Below are positions 34,649-43,067 of a stretch of 64,000 nt of DNA, one piece after another. The translations under genes and the position numbers were made by a program. Source of the stretch: an uncultured Lachnospiraceae bacterium (GTDB taxonomy: Bacteria; Bacillota; Clostridia; Lachnospirales; Lachnospiraceae); contig ONAD01000004.1 in NCBI GenBank assembly GCA_900315735.1, positions 1 to 64,000 of the forward strand, in the 5' to 3' direction. The notes under the pieces were generated by a model. That model was not told the DNA's origin. It searched no databases and saw only the letters and a list, made by a program, of their open reading frames with translations. How positions within the stretch are numbered: position 1 is the first letter of the stretch; each line of letters opens with the position of its first letter.

Positions 34649-37600
34649 ACTGCTTTTAAGAAACTTTCTGCCATTCCATAAAGTGTCTTTGTCTGAATTT
34701 CCGTATCCGAAGAATTCTTTTCTTCCGGCTTGTCTGTATCTTTTGAAGAAATGTCTGCATCATGTCGGATTCCATCCTTCTTTATTTCCCCGGTCATATA
34801 GCTGATGCTGACTTCCTGTCCCGGCTCCTGTGCAAAAAGATTTTCCCACTCTTTCGCATGGCTTTCAAATAATGCAGTTGTCTCTTTGGATTCTGCTGCA
34901 ATATAACCGGAAATTTTATCCCTGCCGGCACGAAGCTGTGCTGCCACTCTTCCTAAGCGGTCTGTCTCAAAAACAACATCCACCAGACCTTTCTTTTCTT
35001 CGCCACGGACAATCTTAAGAGACACATTGCAGGTCTCGCCCTGTACCAGCACCGGAACTGCATATTCTTCTTTTTTTGCCGCCGCACTTCCCAAAGCAAT
35101 CTGGGTATGCATCATTTTCAGCTCCTGCAAATCAAGGCTTGTAAGATTATCCTCCGACATCATCATGGTCTTCATGACATTCTCTGCAGTATCTGCCAGC
35201 TTCCGCTGAGCCTCTGCCATTTCCTTCGGCGTCTTAACTGCCTCTGCAAAATCAGAAAATATTTTTTCTTTGATATTTTCCAGTTCCTCTGACAGATTTT
35301 CGCTCCGGTCTGCCATCTTAAACAGACGGTTAAATACCTGATTCCGGTTATTCATATAATCTGCCGCTGCAAGCACCCGGTTGACGGTTGCCGGCATATC
35401 AAGCTGTTCTAACCACTCATAGACTTCCTGTGGTGCCGCTGCTGCCTGGGACAGCTCCTGTACCTGTTCCTTCCGGTAAGCTGCCTCTGTTTCTTCTTTC
35501 TGCTCCACTTCTTTCATGGCATCTGCCAGCTCTTCCGGTGTCATGGAAAGCCATTTTTCATCCTTCATAAACGGTGCCACCTTCTCCGGTGCCAGTCCGT
35601 CTTTCACATCGGAAAGCTTATTCTTCTGGTACGCTCCCTCAATCTGTTCCGTAATGGAAATGCCGGCTCCTTCTTTGGTCTGTACGCCTCCAAAATCATC
35701 ATCTACCTGATAATCCATGGCACCATGCTTTGCGGAACGAACCTGGGTCAGAAGTCCACGCAATGTAATATCTCCGCCCTGCTGCAGCAAGGCTCCGATT
35801 GCTGCGCCGTCTGTCTTTTCTACCTGACGGATCAGCCGGTATACACCGATATAAGCACTTCGTTCTTCTTCGCTGATTTCCTTATTCTGCTCTAATTTAT
35901 AAAGGTATTTACTGAATTTTTCCTCTTCGGTAATGCCCTGTTCTTCCTGAATCTGCTCAGATACGGTGTTTATCTCTTCAAAGCTCATATCCAGCGGATT
36001 CATGCCTTCTTTTATCATGGTACGAACAACTGCCGGTTTTAAATGGTCAAATGCCCGCTGCACTTCTTCATCCGCAGCTTTCATTTCCGCAATATTTTCC
36101 GGTGTCAGCTCCATCTGGTTATAAGCTAAGATTCTGACGGCACGCTGATTTCCATAGCTTGTCTCCAGGCCTAAATCCTTTAAAATATCATCCACATTGC
36201 GGAATGCCTTGGAAATGGAATCTCCCATGTCCTGACGTGGTGCTGTCATCATGGTCTCATATCGTTCCCCTGCCTTTTCAAAGGTATCCTTTAAGGCAGC
36301 TCCATCTTCATAAAGACTCTGCAATGTTGTTTCATCTACCGGATGGATTCCTAGGGCATATGCCGGCATCGCTTTTAATGCTTCAGATGTGTCCATGACA
36401 TTCCGGAACAATGCCACATCGGCTTCCTTTGGTGCAATGCCATCCCCGGAAAGGAGTCTGCTGTAATATTCATTTTCCTGTGTTTTCAGTTCTTCCACCA
36501 GCTGGGACAATTCCATGGTATCAATGGAAATTCCTTTCTTTAGTAAAGAAAGGTTCGCTTCACTGGTCATTTTCAGTCTGGTTTCCTCTAACTGTCTTCT
36601 TGCAGTCAGAAGGTCTAAGCCGCTTTTCGTATAAGCTGTTTTATCCGCTGCCGCTGAAACTTTTGTGTCCTTGTTCTTTATCTCATCCGCAGCTTTTTTC
36701 AGATTCTCGATGGTAAGCGGTTCCCCGGAATTTACCACATAGGCAAGCTCCTCATCCGTTACATTGGTAATGACATCCAACGCATCCTGCGCCTGCTCCT
36801 TGAAATCATCCCCGGAAAGTACGGCATCCTGTGGACGGATTCCATCGGAAATTGCCTCTGCCGCTACCGTTACGATTTCTTCCTCACCAAGCGGAAGCTG
36901 CAACTGCTGCAAGGTGGATAACTTTTCCAAATTCTCTGCAGTCAGTGGAATACCATTTTCAATAAGCCATCTGCCATTTGCCATATTCTGCTCATTTACA
37001 TCCATACCGCTTTCAGATATCACGGCTTCTATCTGCTGCTTTAATGCATCATAATCAAGGTCTGTCATCTGCTGGATTCCGGCATAAGTTGCACTTCCGG
37101 AAAATTCTGCTTTGTACAAATTGGCAGTGGTAACCGGCAGTTCATTATCCAGCATATATTTCATGCTTCCTTCATCCGGTGTATGAAGTTCTTCCATCAT
37201 ATTGGCAGTCTCTGTAATATCTTTTACATTATTCTCTGTCACCGGGATATTTATGGTATTCAGGGCTGATTCAATATGCTGTGCCATTGCAGTGCTTCCT
37301 GCCATCGCTTCAATCTGGGCATCACTGAGTCCGTCCCCGAAATAGCTGATGTCTTCTCCTGACTTTGCCAGACGCATCTTCATCTTATCGGTCTCGGTTA
37401 CTACCGTTGGAATCTCGGTATCTGTCAGGGAAAATCCATCCTCTTCCATTGCTTTTACATCTTTTCCCGTAGTATGGTCTGATGCAAAAAGCATCTCATT
37501 TTTCATCTGGGTTGCGTCCAGATTGGATGCCTGCTCCTTAATCTCCTCTAAGGCATTTCCCTCTTTTTCCGGCTTGCCATAAGTCGGCTGCTCTAACAGA

Positions 37601-37731
37601 CGGTCTGCCTTTCTGTCTTTTTCTATTCTTACGATGGATGCATCCTTCTTCGTAGCTGCCACATTTTCCTGTCTGGCATTTCCTGTCACTACTACATTGG
37701 CATCCATTTTCTGATTCTGTTCTATCCGCAT
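34630..37731 (-). CDS. Large flagellar-associated protein with FliK-like C-terminus (DUF6240-like)
   Basis: 1033 residues, no signal peptide or membrane helix. The central part repeats a unit with the pattern N-x-x-(I/L)P-(V/L)T-x-x-N-(L/V), for example DNELPVTTANLYKAEFSG, ENGIPLTAENLEKLSTLQ and NSGEPLTIENLKKAADEI, which I associate with DUF6240 proteins of Lachnospiraceae. The last 140 residues look like the hook-length-control domain of FliK (FETDRLGRVAAQLRAGRDKI, GYIAAESKETTALFESHAKE). A near-consensus sigma-28 promoter drives it, directly before flagellin. A hook-length or export-switch role is my inference. Confidence 0.75.
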   Translation of the reverse strand: MRIEQNQKMDANVVVTGNARQENVAATKKDASIVRIEKDRKADRLLEQPTYGKPEKEGNALEEIKEQASNLDATQMKNEMLFASDHTTGKDVKAMEEDGFSLTDTEIPTVVTETDKMKMRLAKSGEDISYFGDGLSDAQIEAMAGSTAMAQHIESALNTINIPVTENNVKDITETANMMEELHTPDEGSMKYMLDNELPVTTANLYKAEFSGSATYAGIQQMTDLDYDALKQQIEAVISESGMDVNEQNMANGRWLIENGIPLTAENLEKLSTLQQLQLPLGEEEIVTVAAEAISDGIRPQDAVLSGDDFKEQAQDALDVITNVTDEELAYVVNSGEPLTIENLKKAADEIKNKDTKVSAAADKTAYTKSGLDLLTARRQLEETRLKMTSEANLSLLKKGISIDTMELSQLVEELKTQENEYYSRLLSGDGIAPKEADVALFRNVMDTSEALKAMPAYALGIHPVDETTLQSLYEDGAALKDTFEKAGERYETMMTAPRQDMGDSISKAFRNVDDILKDLGLETSYGNQRAVRILAYNQMELTPENIAEMKAADEEVQRAFDHLKPAVVRTMIKEGMNPLDMSFEEINTVSEQIQEEQGITEEEKFSKYLYKLEQNKEISEEERSAYIGVYRLIRQVEKTDGAAIGALLQQGGDITLRGLLTQVRSAKHGAMDYQVDDDFGGVQTKEGAGISITEQIEGAYQKNKLSDVKDGLAPEKVAPFMKDEKWLSMTPEELADAMKEVEQKEETEAAYRKEQVQELSQAAAAPQEVYEWLEQLDMPATVNRVLAAADYMNNRNQVFNRLFKMADRSENLSEELENIKEKIFSDFAEAVKTPKEMAEAQRKLADTAENVMKTMMMSEDNLTSLDLQELKMMHTQIALGSAAAKKEEYAVPVLVQGETCNVSLKIVRGEEKKGLVDVVFETDRLGRVAAQLRAGRDKISGYIAAESKETTALFESHAKEWENLFAQEPGQEVSISYMTGEIKKDGIRHDADISSKDTDKPEEKNSSDTEIQTKTLYGMAESFLKAVKSLEG

Positions 37732-37779
37732 GAAATTCCTCCATTTTCACGGTCTTATCAAATGTCCTGCTATTTTATT

Positions 37780-37806
37780 ATGTCGGCTGATTGGAGGAAA
37801 AACTTA
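37780..37806 (-). promoter_or_regulatory. Sigma-28 promoter of FliK-like gene
   Basis: TAAGTTTT (37806-37799), 11-base spacer, GCCGACAT (37787-37780), very near the TAAAGTTT-N11-GCCGATAA consensus. Start codon about 50 bases downstream, after TGGAGGA. Confidence 0.8.
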
Positions 37807-37820
37807 AGAATACATTACAA

Positions 37821-37862
37821 AACCAGATAGCCTTTTCTTATAAAAGAAAGAACTATCTGGTT
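37821..37862 (-). terminator. Terminator of the surface lipoprotein gene
   Basis: AACCAGATAG and CTATCTGGTT form a perfect 10-bp stem, followed by TTG on the minus strand (stem ends GGTTTTG). Confidence 0.75.
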
Positions 37863-37934
37863 CTATATATTTTTATTTTATTCTTTTTATATCATTCTTC
37901 TTTATATTACTTTTTTCTATAAATTGCTTTTATT

Positions 37935-39932
37935 TTACAGCTCTTCCGGTTTTGTCACTTCATAGTCAGACCAGTTAGAAAGTGTGCTGGCTCCGGACAT
38001 GTCTGCGCTGTCATTGTAGGTTTCTACTGTGATGGTATAGGAGCTGGTTCCTTTTACATAAACGGTTCCGTCCTCACCCTGAATGGTAACGGTATTGCCA
38101 TCTTCGTCTACAATCGTTCCTGCATTGGAAAGGGTAGTCAGTGTGCTGTCACCGGTTACAATCCAGGTGCTTCCTTTTTCAATGGAAAGGGCACAATAAC
38201 CGTCTCCGCCATTTCCGGCATAGGTCTCATCATCTACGATTGCGCCGGTTAAGGTACTGTTATCCATCATATAGAAATCAAGCTGGCTGATGCTGTCCCA
38301 GATGATGTCACCTTCCATTTCCTGGCTGCTGGCTGTAAAGAGACAGTCCGCTCCGTTTGCACCGCTTTCTCCCCAGCCACGCTGGTTATTATTTCCGGTA
38401 CATCTTAAGAAGAAATCATTGTCTGATGCATAAGTGATATCCACATCGGAAAGTGTAATGGTGGATTCTGTATTGGTAGTGTAGAACATGCCGCCGTTTT
38501 TTGCCGTAAGGCTGCCTCCCTGCATCTCAAAGGTACTGTTACCGACTTCGGAATCACCGGACATGCTCTGATACAAGATTACATTCCAGGTGCAGTCATT
38601 CTGGTCATCATCACTCATATTTCCGGTTAAATCGGAATCGTAAAGACGGATGGTATTCAATCCTTCGATACAGACTGCCTCTGAACCGTTTGCTGTAAGG
38701 TCTGCATCATTTACAGTAATATCCGCGGTGCTGTAGATAGCAGGGGAACCGACGCCATTAGAGGTGTAGCTTCCGCCATCTACTACCATGGTTCCGCCGC
38801 CACGGTCACTTCGAATTGCTGCGGAAGACTGTCCATTGGTCTCCACATTCAAATCCCATGCATATAAGGTTCCGCCTCCGGCTACATGGATTCCGCCGGA
38901 TGTATCCTCCTGAGTGGTAATATCTGTATCTGCTACATAAGTTACGCCATCACCATAGGAAAATACACCTGCTGCTCCCTTCGCATCGGTTGTTATGGTA
39001 CTGTCACTGATATATGCGGTTCCATCTGTATTCAAAACTGCTGCGCCAACACCATAGAAGCTGGAATTATCACCGCCCTGGCTGTCTTCTGAAGTACGGT
39101 CAACGGAAATATTTTTTAAGGTTACATTGGCTCCGTCAAAAATGTGAATGGCATTTTCATCGGTTCCTTCTGAAGTATAGCTTTCTCCATCCACCTCGGT
39201 ATCTTCGGCAAATTCGGTCACTGCATCATAGGAATCTACGCCGCCCTGGCTCATTCCGCCGCCCGGCATACCGCCCTGGCCATCTATTACGATAATGGTT
39301 AATGCATTGCCATCCTCATCAAAGGTAATGCTTACGGTATCTCCCTCCGACAAATCCGAAAGACTCATCTCCTGAGACGGCATTTCCGGTGGCTGGTTTC
39401 CATTGCCGTTGTCACTGCTGTCGCTGCTGCTGTCATCAGACGGCTTCTCCGGTGGCTGCTCCATGTTCTTGCTGTCACTATCGGAAGATGTATCGCTGAC
39501 TTCTGTTCCGTCGGCATTATTATCCGGCGCGCCACCATTATCCGGTGCCTCACCATTTCCCGGTGCTTCACCATTTCCCGGCGCTTCACCATTTCCCGGC
39601 GCTTCGCCATTATCCGGTGCCTCACCATTTCCCGATGCTTCACCGTTTCCCGGCGCACCACCCATTCCCTGGCGGCTGATGGTTGTATCATCCGTTACGG
39701 TTATGGTCTTTTCTTCTCCACTCAGTGTAAGCGTTCCATCATCGGAACTGTATGTTCCAACTTCTATTGTAACGGAATCATCGCTGACACTGCTGACCTC
39801 GCCATATAAGGTATCGCTTTCCTCTGCCTCTGTGGAAACCTCCGTGTCACTTGCTGAATTGTTTCCGCATCCGCTTAAAGTTGAAAAACTAAGTACAAGT
39901 CCTAACATTATAATAAGATATTTTTTCTTCAT
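37935..39932 (-). CDS. Repeat-bearing surface lipoprotein with beta-helix
   Basis: 665 residues. Lipoprotein signal with the lipobox LSGC at residues about 19-22. A small domain (VSSVSDDSVTIEVGTYS) is followed by a Gly/Asn/Glu/Pro region of NGEAPG hexapeptide repeats (about 95-135), two QPPE-x-PS segments, and from about 250 onward a long Thr/Asp/Gly-rich region (SFYGVGAAVLNTDGTAYISD, YVADTDITTQEDTSGGIHVA) of the right-handed parallel beta-helix type. The fold could carry adhesive or carbohydrate-active function; no catalytic residues are evident. Monocistronic, with direct-repeat sites at its promoter. Confidence 0.85.
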   Translation of the reverse strand: MKKKYLIIMLGLVLSFSTLSGCGNNSASDTEVSTEAEESDTLYGEVSSVSDDSVTIEVGTYSSDDGTLTLSGEEKTITVTDDTTISRQGMGGAPGNGEASGNGEAPDNGEAPGNGEAPGNGEAPGNGEAPDNGGAPDNNADGTEVSDTSSDSDSKNMEQPPEKPSDDSSSDSSDNGNGNQPPEMPSQEMSLSDLSEGDTVSITFDEDGNALTIIVIDGQGGMPGGGMSQGGVDSYDAVTEFAEDTEVDGESYTSEGTDENAIHIFDGANVTLKNISVDRTSEDSQGGDNSSFYGVGAAVLNTDGTAYISDSTITTDAKGAAGVFSYGDGVTYVADTDITTQEDTSGGIHVAGGGTLYAWDLNVETNGQSSAAIRSDRGGGTMVVDGGSYTSNGVGSPAIYSTADITVNDADLTANGSEAVCIEGLNTIRLYDSDLTGNMSDDDQNDCTWNVILYQSMSGDSEVGNSTFEMQGGSLTAKNGGMFYTTNTESTITLSDVDITYASDNDFFLRCTGNNNQRGWGESGANGADCLFTASSQEMEGDIIWDSISQLDFYMMDNSTLTGAIVDDETYAGNGGDGYCALSIEKGSTWIVTGDSTLTTLSNAGTIVDEDGNTVTIQGEDGTVYVKGTSSYTITVETYNDSADMSGASTLSNWSDYEVTKPEEL
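39519..39660. repeat. 18-bp tandem repeats coding NGEAPG
   Basis: About eight copies of an 18-bp unit (plus-strand core CACCATTTCCCGG), coding hexapeptides APGNGE with Ser/Asp variants. In frame, so copy-number change would lengthen or shorten the linker of the lipoprotein without breaking it. Confidence 0.85.
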
Positions 39933-39976
39933 ATTTCATACTTCCTTTCTGTGTGTTCTTCTTTGTTTCTGTACAC

Positions 39977-40019
39977 AGTATAGGAAACGAACTTTAGTTG
40001 TACCTTAGTTTTCCTAAGG
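39977..40019 (-). promoter_or_regulatory. Lipoprotein promoter with 11-bp-spaced direct repeats
   Basis: On the minus strand the -10 box TATACT occupies 39982-39977. The region of the -35 box has no consensus but carries two direct TTAGTT copies (plus-strand 39994-39999 and 40005-40010, 11-bp pitch) and an inverted CTAAGG at 40014-40019. An 11-bp pitch is typical of OmpR/PhoB-type response regulators that replace a weak -35 box. Confidence 0.4.
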
Positions 40020-40073
40020 AAATTTGTGAAGTTTCTGTGTCTTTTATTCTTTTTTAATTACAAATTTCCAATC

Positions 40074-40574
40074 TTAAAATTCTACGATTACAGTCTCGTT
40101 CTGTACCGCATCCATTCCGGTATGAAGCTTCATATCCGGGTACTCATCGCCGTTGGTAAATACCAGAATGCAGGTTTTCTCATATCCCTGGGATTTGATT
40201 TTCTCCGGGTCAAATTCTAAGAGCTTGTCTCCCGCTTTTACTTTCTGTCCCTGTTTTACAAAGTAACGGAAGCCATCACCCTGCATATTTACAGTATCGA
40301 TTCCTTCGTGAATCAGAATTTCTGCTCCATTTGATAAGGTTAAGCCTACGGCATGTTTCGAATCATCCATTAATAAGGAAACCGTTGCGGCACACGGAGC
40401 AGTAACAACATTTCCTTCCGGCTCAATTGCCAGCCCATCGCCTAAGGCTTTTGTGGAAAATACTTCATCCTTTACTTCTTCAATCGGTATTACTTTTCCA
40501 GACAGATATGCTTTCAGAACCGGTGTCTGCGTTTCTTCTGTGGAATTTTCTTTATTTTTAAAAATGGAAAACAT
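40074..40574 (-). CDS. PTS glucose-type EIIA protein
   Basis: 166 residues, phosphate carrier of the glucose/sucrose PTS class. The His pair is visible: phospho-acceptor in ILIHEGIDTV and supporting His in DDSKHAVGLTL. The Crr-type body (GDGLAIEPEGNVVTAPCAAT, GFRYFVKQGQKVKAGDKLLE) is complete. It should hand phosphate to the EIIBC encoded at 41648-43027. Separated from the RpiR regulator gene by 80 bases holding a palindrome. Confidence 0.93.
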   Translation of the reverse strand: MFSIFKNKENSTEETQTPVLKAYLSGKVIPIEEVKDEVFSTKALGDGLAIEPEGNVVTAPCAATVSLLMDDSKHAVGLTLSNGAEILIHEGIDTVNMQGDGFRYFVKQGQKVKAGDKLLEFDPEKIKSQGYEKTCILVFTNGDEYPDMKLHTGMDAVQNETVIVEF

Positions 40575-40612
40575 CTCTATTTCCCGCCTTTCTTTTCTTT
40601 TTCTATGCTGCC

Positions 40613-40627
40613 AAACCAGATTGGTTT
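40613..40627. promoter_or_regulatory. Palindrome upstream of EIIA gene
   Basis: AAACCAGATTGGTTT: 6-bp arms, 3-base centre. The plus strand continues TGGTTTAC, like the TAGTTTAC sites at 41600-41643, so it may be an RpiR-family operator. Confidence 0.35.
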
Positions 40628-40654
40628 ACATAACTATAGACAACATTCTTTCTA

Positions 40655-41512
40655 CTACTGCTCTTTGCTTTCTTTTATGAAATATGCCTTTTCCTTTGTC
40701 TCCTTTTCATTGCTTTCAAAGTCAAGCTGATACAAAAAGGAAAACATGCAATCCAATATAAAATGAAAGGCACTGTATACGGCAAAGGTGTCTATCTTTT
40801 CTTCATAGGAATACTGCTCCTGGATGTCCACCAGAATGACTTCCTGACACATTTTCGCTACGGAACTATCCGGGGTTGCCGTAATTCCTACGCAGTAGCG
40901 TTTATTCTTTTTCAAAAGCTTTAAGCTTTCTACCACATCCCGGTTTTCGCCGGACTGTGAAATTGCAAGATTGACGGTGTGCTCCGTTGCTGTCAGCGCA
41001 TAGCCCGGCAGGAAACAGGAACTCATCGTCAAGTTTACTATTTTACCAAAACGCAACATTTTCTGCTGAAATTCCAGTGCTACTGTGGCAGAGGTTCCGA
41101 CGCTGAAAATATTAATCATATCGGCTCTGCTCATCCGCCGCACAATGCGGTGCAACTGGTTATAATCGAATCCAGACAATGTTTTTCGTATGGTTTCATG
41201 ATTTAATTGTGCAAGTTTCCTTGCTATCTGTTCAAAAGAGTCACTCCCCGAAAAAGGATAGTTCGCATCTACTGCGCCCTGATTTGCAAATGCTTCATAT
41301 TCTGAATAAAACAGAATCTGAAATTTTTTATATCCATCCAGCCCCAGCTTTCTACAGAATCTTGTAATGGTAGAAGGCGACGAAAAAGTCGCACGCGCCA
41401 GAGACTGAATGGACATATTCTTTACATCAAACCCATTTTTCATCAAATAAGCAGCAATACTTTTTTCAACTTCTGTAAAGTCTGTCTGCTTCATCAGTTT
41501 TTCTATAATCAT
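40655..41512 (-). CDS. RpiR/MurR-family transcriptional regulator
   Basis: 285 residues. N-terminal helix-turn-helix (about 1-75; LARATFSSPSTITRFCRKLG) and a C-terminal SIS domain (about 110-240; INIFSVGTSATVALEFQQKM, NLAISQSGENRDVVESLKLL) that binds a phosphosugar. It should control the PTS genes around it, with the transported sugar phosphate as effector. AAAGGA before the ATG at 41512 decides the start; an upstream in-frame ATG at 41545 has none. The final 25 residues are very charged. Confidence 0.92.
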   Translation of the reverse strand: MIIEKLMKQTDFTEVEKSIAAYLMKNGFDVKNMSIQSLARATFSSPSTITRFCRKLGLDGYKKFQILFYSEYEAFANQGAVDANYPFSGSDSFEQIARKLAQLNHETIRKTLSGFDYNQLHRIVRRMSRADMINIFSVGTSATVALEFQQKMLRFGKIVNLTMSSCFLPGYALTATEHTVNLAISQSGENRDVVESLKLLKKNKRYCVGITATPDSSVAKMCQEVILVDIQEQYSYEEKIDTFAVYSAFHFILDCMFSFLYQLDFESNEKETKEKAYFIKESKEQ

Positions 41513-41599
41513 AGCATTTTCCTTTCTTCCGGCAACTCCTGCCAAATAATTTTACATTTATTTTAGCAGAGAATCCGCCGGAAAAAAAGGGAAGATATT

Positions 41600-41643
41600 G
41601 TAAACTACAAGAAACATGCTTTGCGAGTTTCCCGCGTAAACTA
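41600..41643. promoter_or_regulatory. Direct repeats TAGTTTAC upstream of RpiR gene
   Basis: Two TAGTTTAC copies on the minus strand (complement at 41600-41607 and 41636-41643), 36 bases apart, in the gap between the EIIBC stop and the regulator start. Candidate operator for autoregulation. Based on position and repetition only. Confidence 0.3.
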
Positions 41644-41647
41644 TATT

Positions 41648-43027
41648 CTAGTCATATTCTTTTACTTTTCCGCTCTTAAGCAGGAATGCTGTAATTCCGA
41701 ATCCTAAAACGATGGATACGATAATTCCTACGCAGTACATTGGGAAGTTGACACATCCAAACCATCCACTGAAGGCAAGCAGTCCTGAGAAGGAGAAGTT
41801 TGTTGCTGCAACACCGCCGATTCCAAGAACTAATCCTGCTGCTGCGCCGGAAACAATCATTGTTCCAAGTAACCATTTGCTTCTTAAAATGATTCCGTAA
41901 AGTCCAGGCTCTGTAATACCACAAAGTGCATTGGTAAATGCTGCTGAACCGGCAGTTGTCTTGTCTCCTGCATTTTTTGCAAATACTGCTACTGCAAGGC
42001 AGATTCCAAGTGCTGCGTAGTTACCCATTCCACCTGCTGCCAGTGCCGGCTCAAGGCCCTGCTCTGCCATAATTCCAAGAAGAATCGGAGTAACTGCCCA
42101 ATGCATACCAAGAAGGATTACTAAGGAGAATAATCCACCAAATACAATGCCTACAAGAATCTTGCTTGCGCTTACCACACCGTAAACGGCATTGATTCCG
42201 TTTGCAACAAGTCCGCCCAGCGGTCCAAATACAAGAATGCTAAGTGGAACGAATACAATCAAACATAAGAATGGAACAAGGATAAACTGTACTACCTGTG
42301 GCAAAATCTTTTTCAGCCATTTTTCAAAATAGCTCATGCAGAATACTGCCAGTAAAATCGGGATGAAAGAACCGCTGAAGTTATATGCGGTAAAGTTAAT
42401 TCCCAATAAGGAAGCTTTCTCACCGGTTACCAGAAGGTCTGCTACTCCAGGATACATAATGGATGCACCCAGTGTAACGGCTACATATGGATTACATTTA
42501 AAATGCTTTCCTGCTGTAAATGCCAACAGAATCGGGAAGAAATAAATCAGTGAATAGAAGATTGCGTAAAAGGTCTGGTAGGTAAGACCTGCGCTGTCTA
42601 CTACGCCAAGGTTTGCCAGTAATCCAATCAATCCGGATGCGATACCACCAGTTGCCAGAATCGGAATGTACGGTGCATATACATCAGACATCATTTTGGT
42701 AAATCTGTCTAAAAGTCCGACTTTCTTCTTTTCGCCATCTGCAGCTTCTGCCGAATTTTCTGCTTTTAATTTGGATTTCAATGCCGGAACTTCTGCAAGC
42801 TGTGCATAAATATCACCTACATTTGGTCCGATTAATACCTGATAATATCCGGAGCCGATTAAGGTTCCCAGTACACCTTTTACTTTCTTTAAGGAAGCCT
42901 GGTCAAATTTTGCTCCATCCTTTAATGTAAAACGTAGTCTTGTTGCGCAGTGAATGCAATTCTCAATATTTTCTGCGCCACCCACGCCGGCGATAACCGC
43001 CTGAATTAATTCTGAGTAGTCTTTCAT
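41648..43027 (-). CDS. PTS EIIBC, glucoside/sucrose/MurNAc class
   Basis: 459 residues. The N-terminal EIIB domain (about 1-85) carries the phosphorylatable Cys in ENCIHCATRLRFTL; the C-terminal EIIC domain (about 110-455) has about ten membrane helices, with the GMHWAVTPILLGIMAEQG and GITEPGLYGIILR motifs of the glucoside family. EIIA is encoded separately downstream. The substrate cannot be told: beta-glucosides, sucrose, trehalose and MurNAc use the same family. No glycosidase or MurQ etherase lies in the cluster. The ATG at 43027 follows AAGGGG; a start at 43060 is rejected. Confidence 0.92.
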   Translation of the reverse strand: MKDYSELIQAVIAGVGGAENIENCIHCATRLRFTLKDGAKFDQASLKKVKGVLGTLIGSGYYQVLIGPNVGDIYAQLAEVPALKSKLKAENSAEAADGEKKKVGLLDRFTKMMSDVYAPYIPILATGGIASGLIGLLANLGVVDSAGLTYQTFYAIFYSLIYFFPILLAFTAGKHFKCNPYVAVTLGASIMYPGVADLLVTGEKASLLGINFTAYNFSGSFIPILLAVFCMSYFEKWLKKILPQVVQFILVPFLCLIVFVPLSILVFGPLGGLVANGINAVYGVVSASKILVGIVFGGLFSLVILLGMHWAVTPILLGIMAEQGLEPALAAGGMGNYAALGICLAVAVFAKNAGDKTTAGSAAFTNALCGITEPGLYGIILRSKWLLGTMIVSGAAAGLVLGIGGVAATNFSFSGLLAFSGWFGCVNFPMYCVGIIVSIVLGFGITAFLLKSGKVKEYD

Positions 43028-43067
43028 TCGTATTACCCCTTTCTTTTGTGCGATTCGCACTTTTTAC

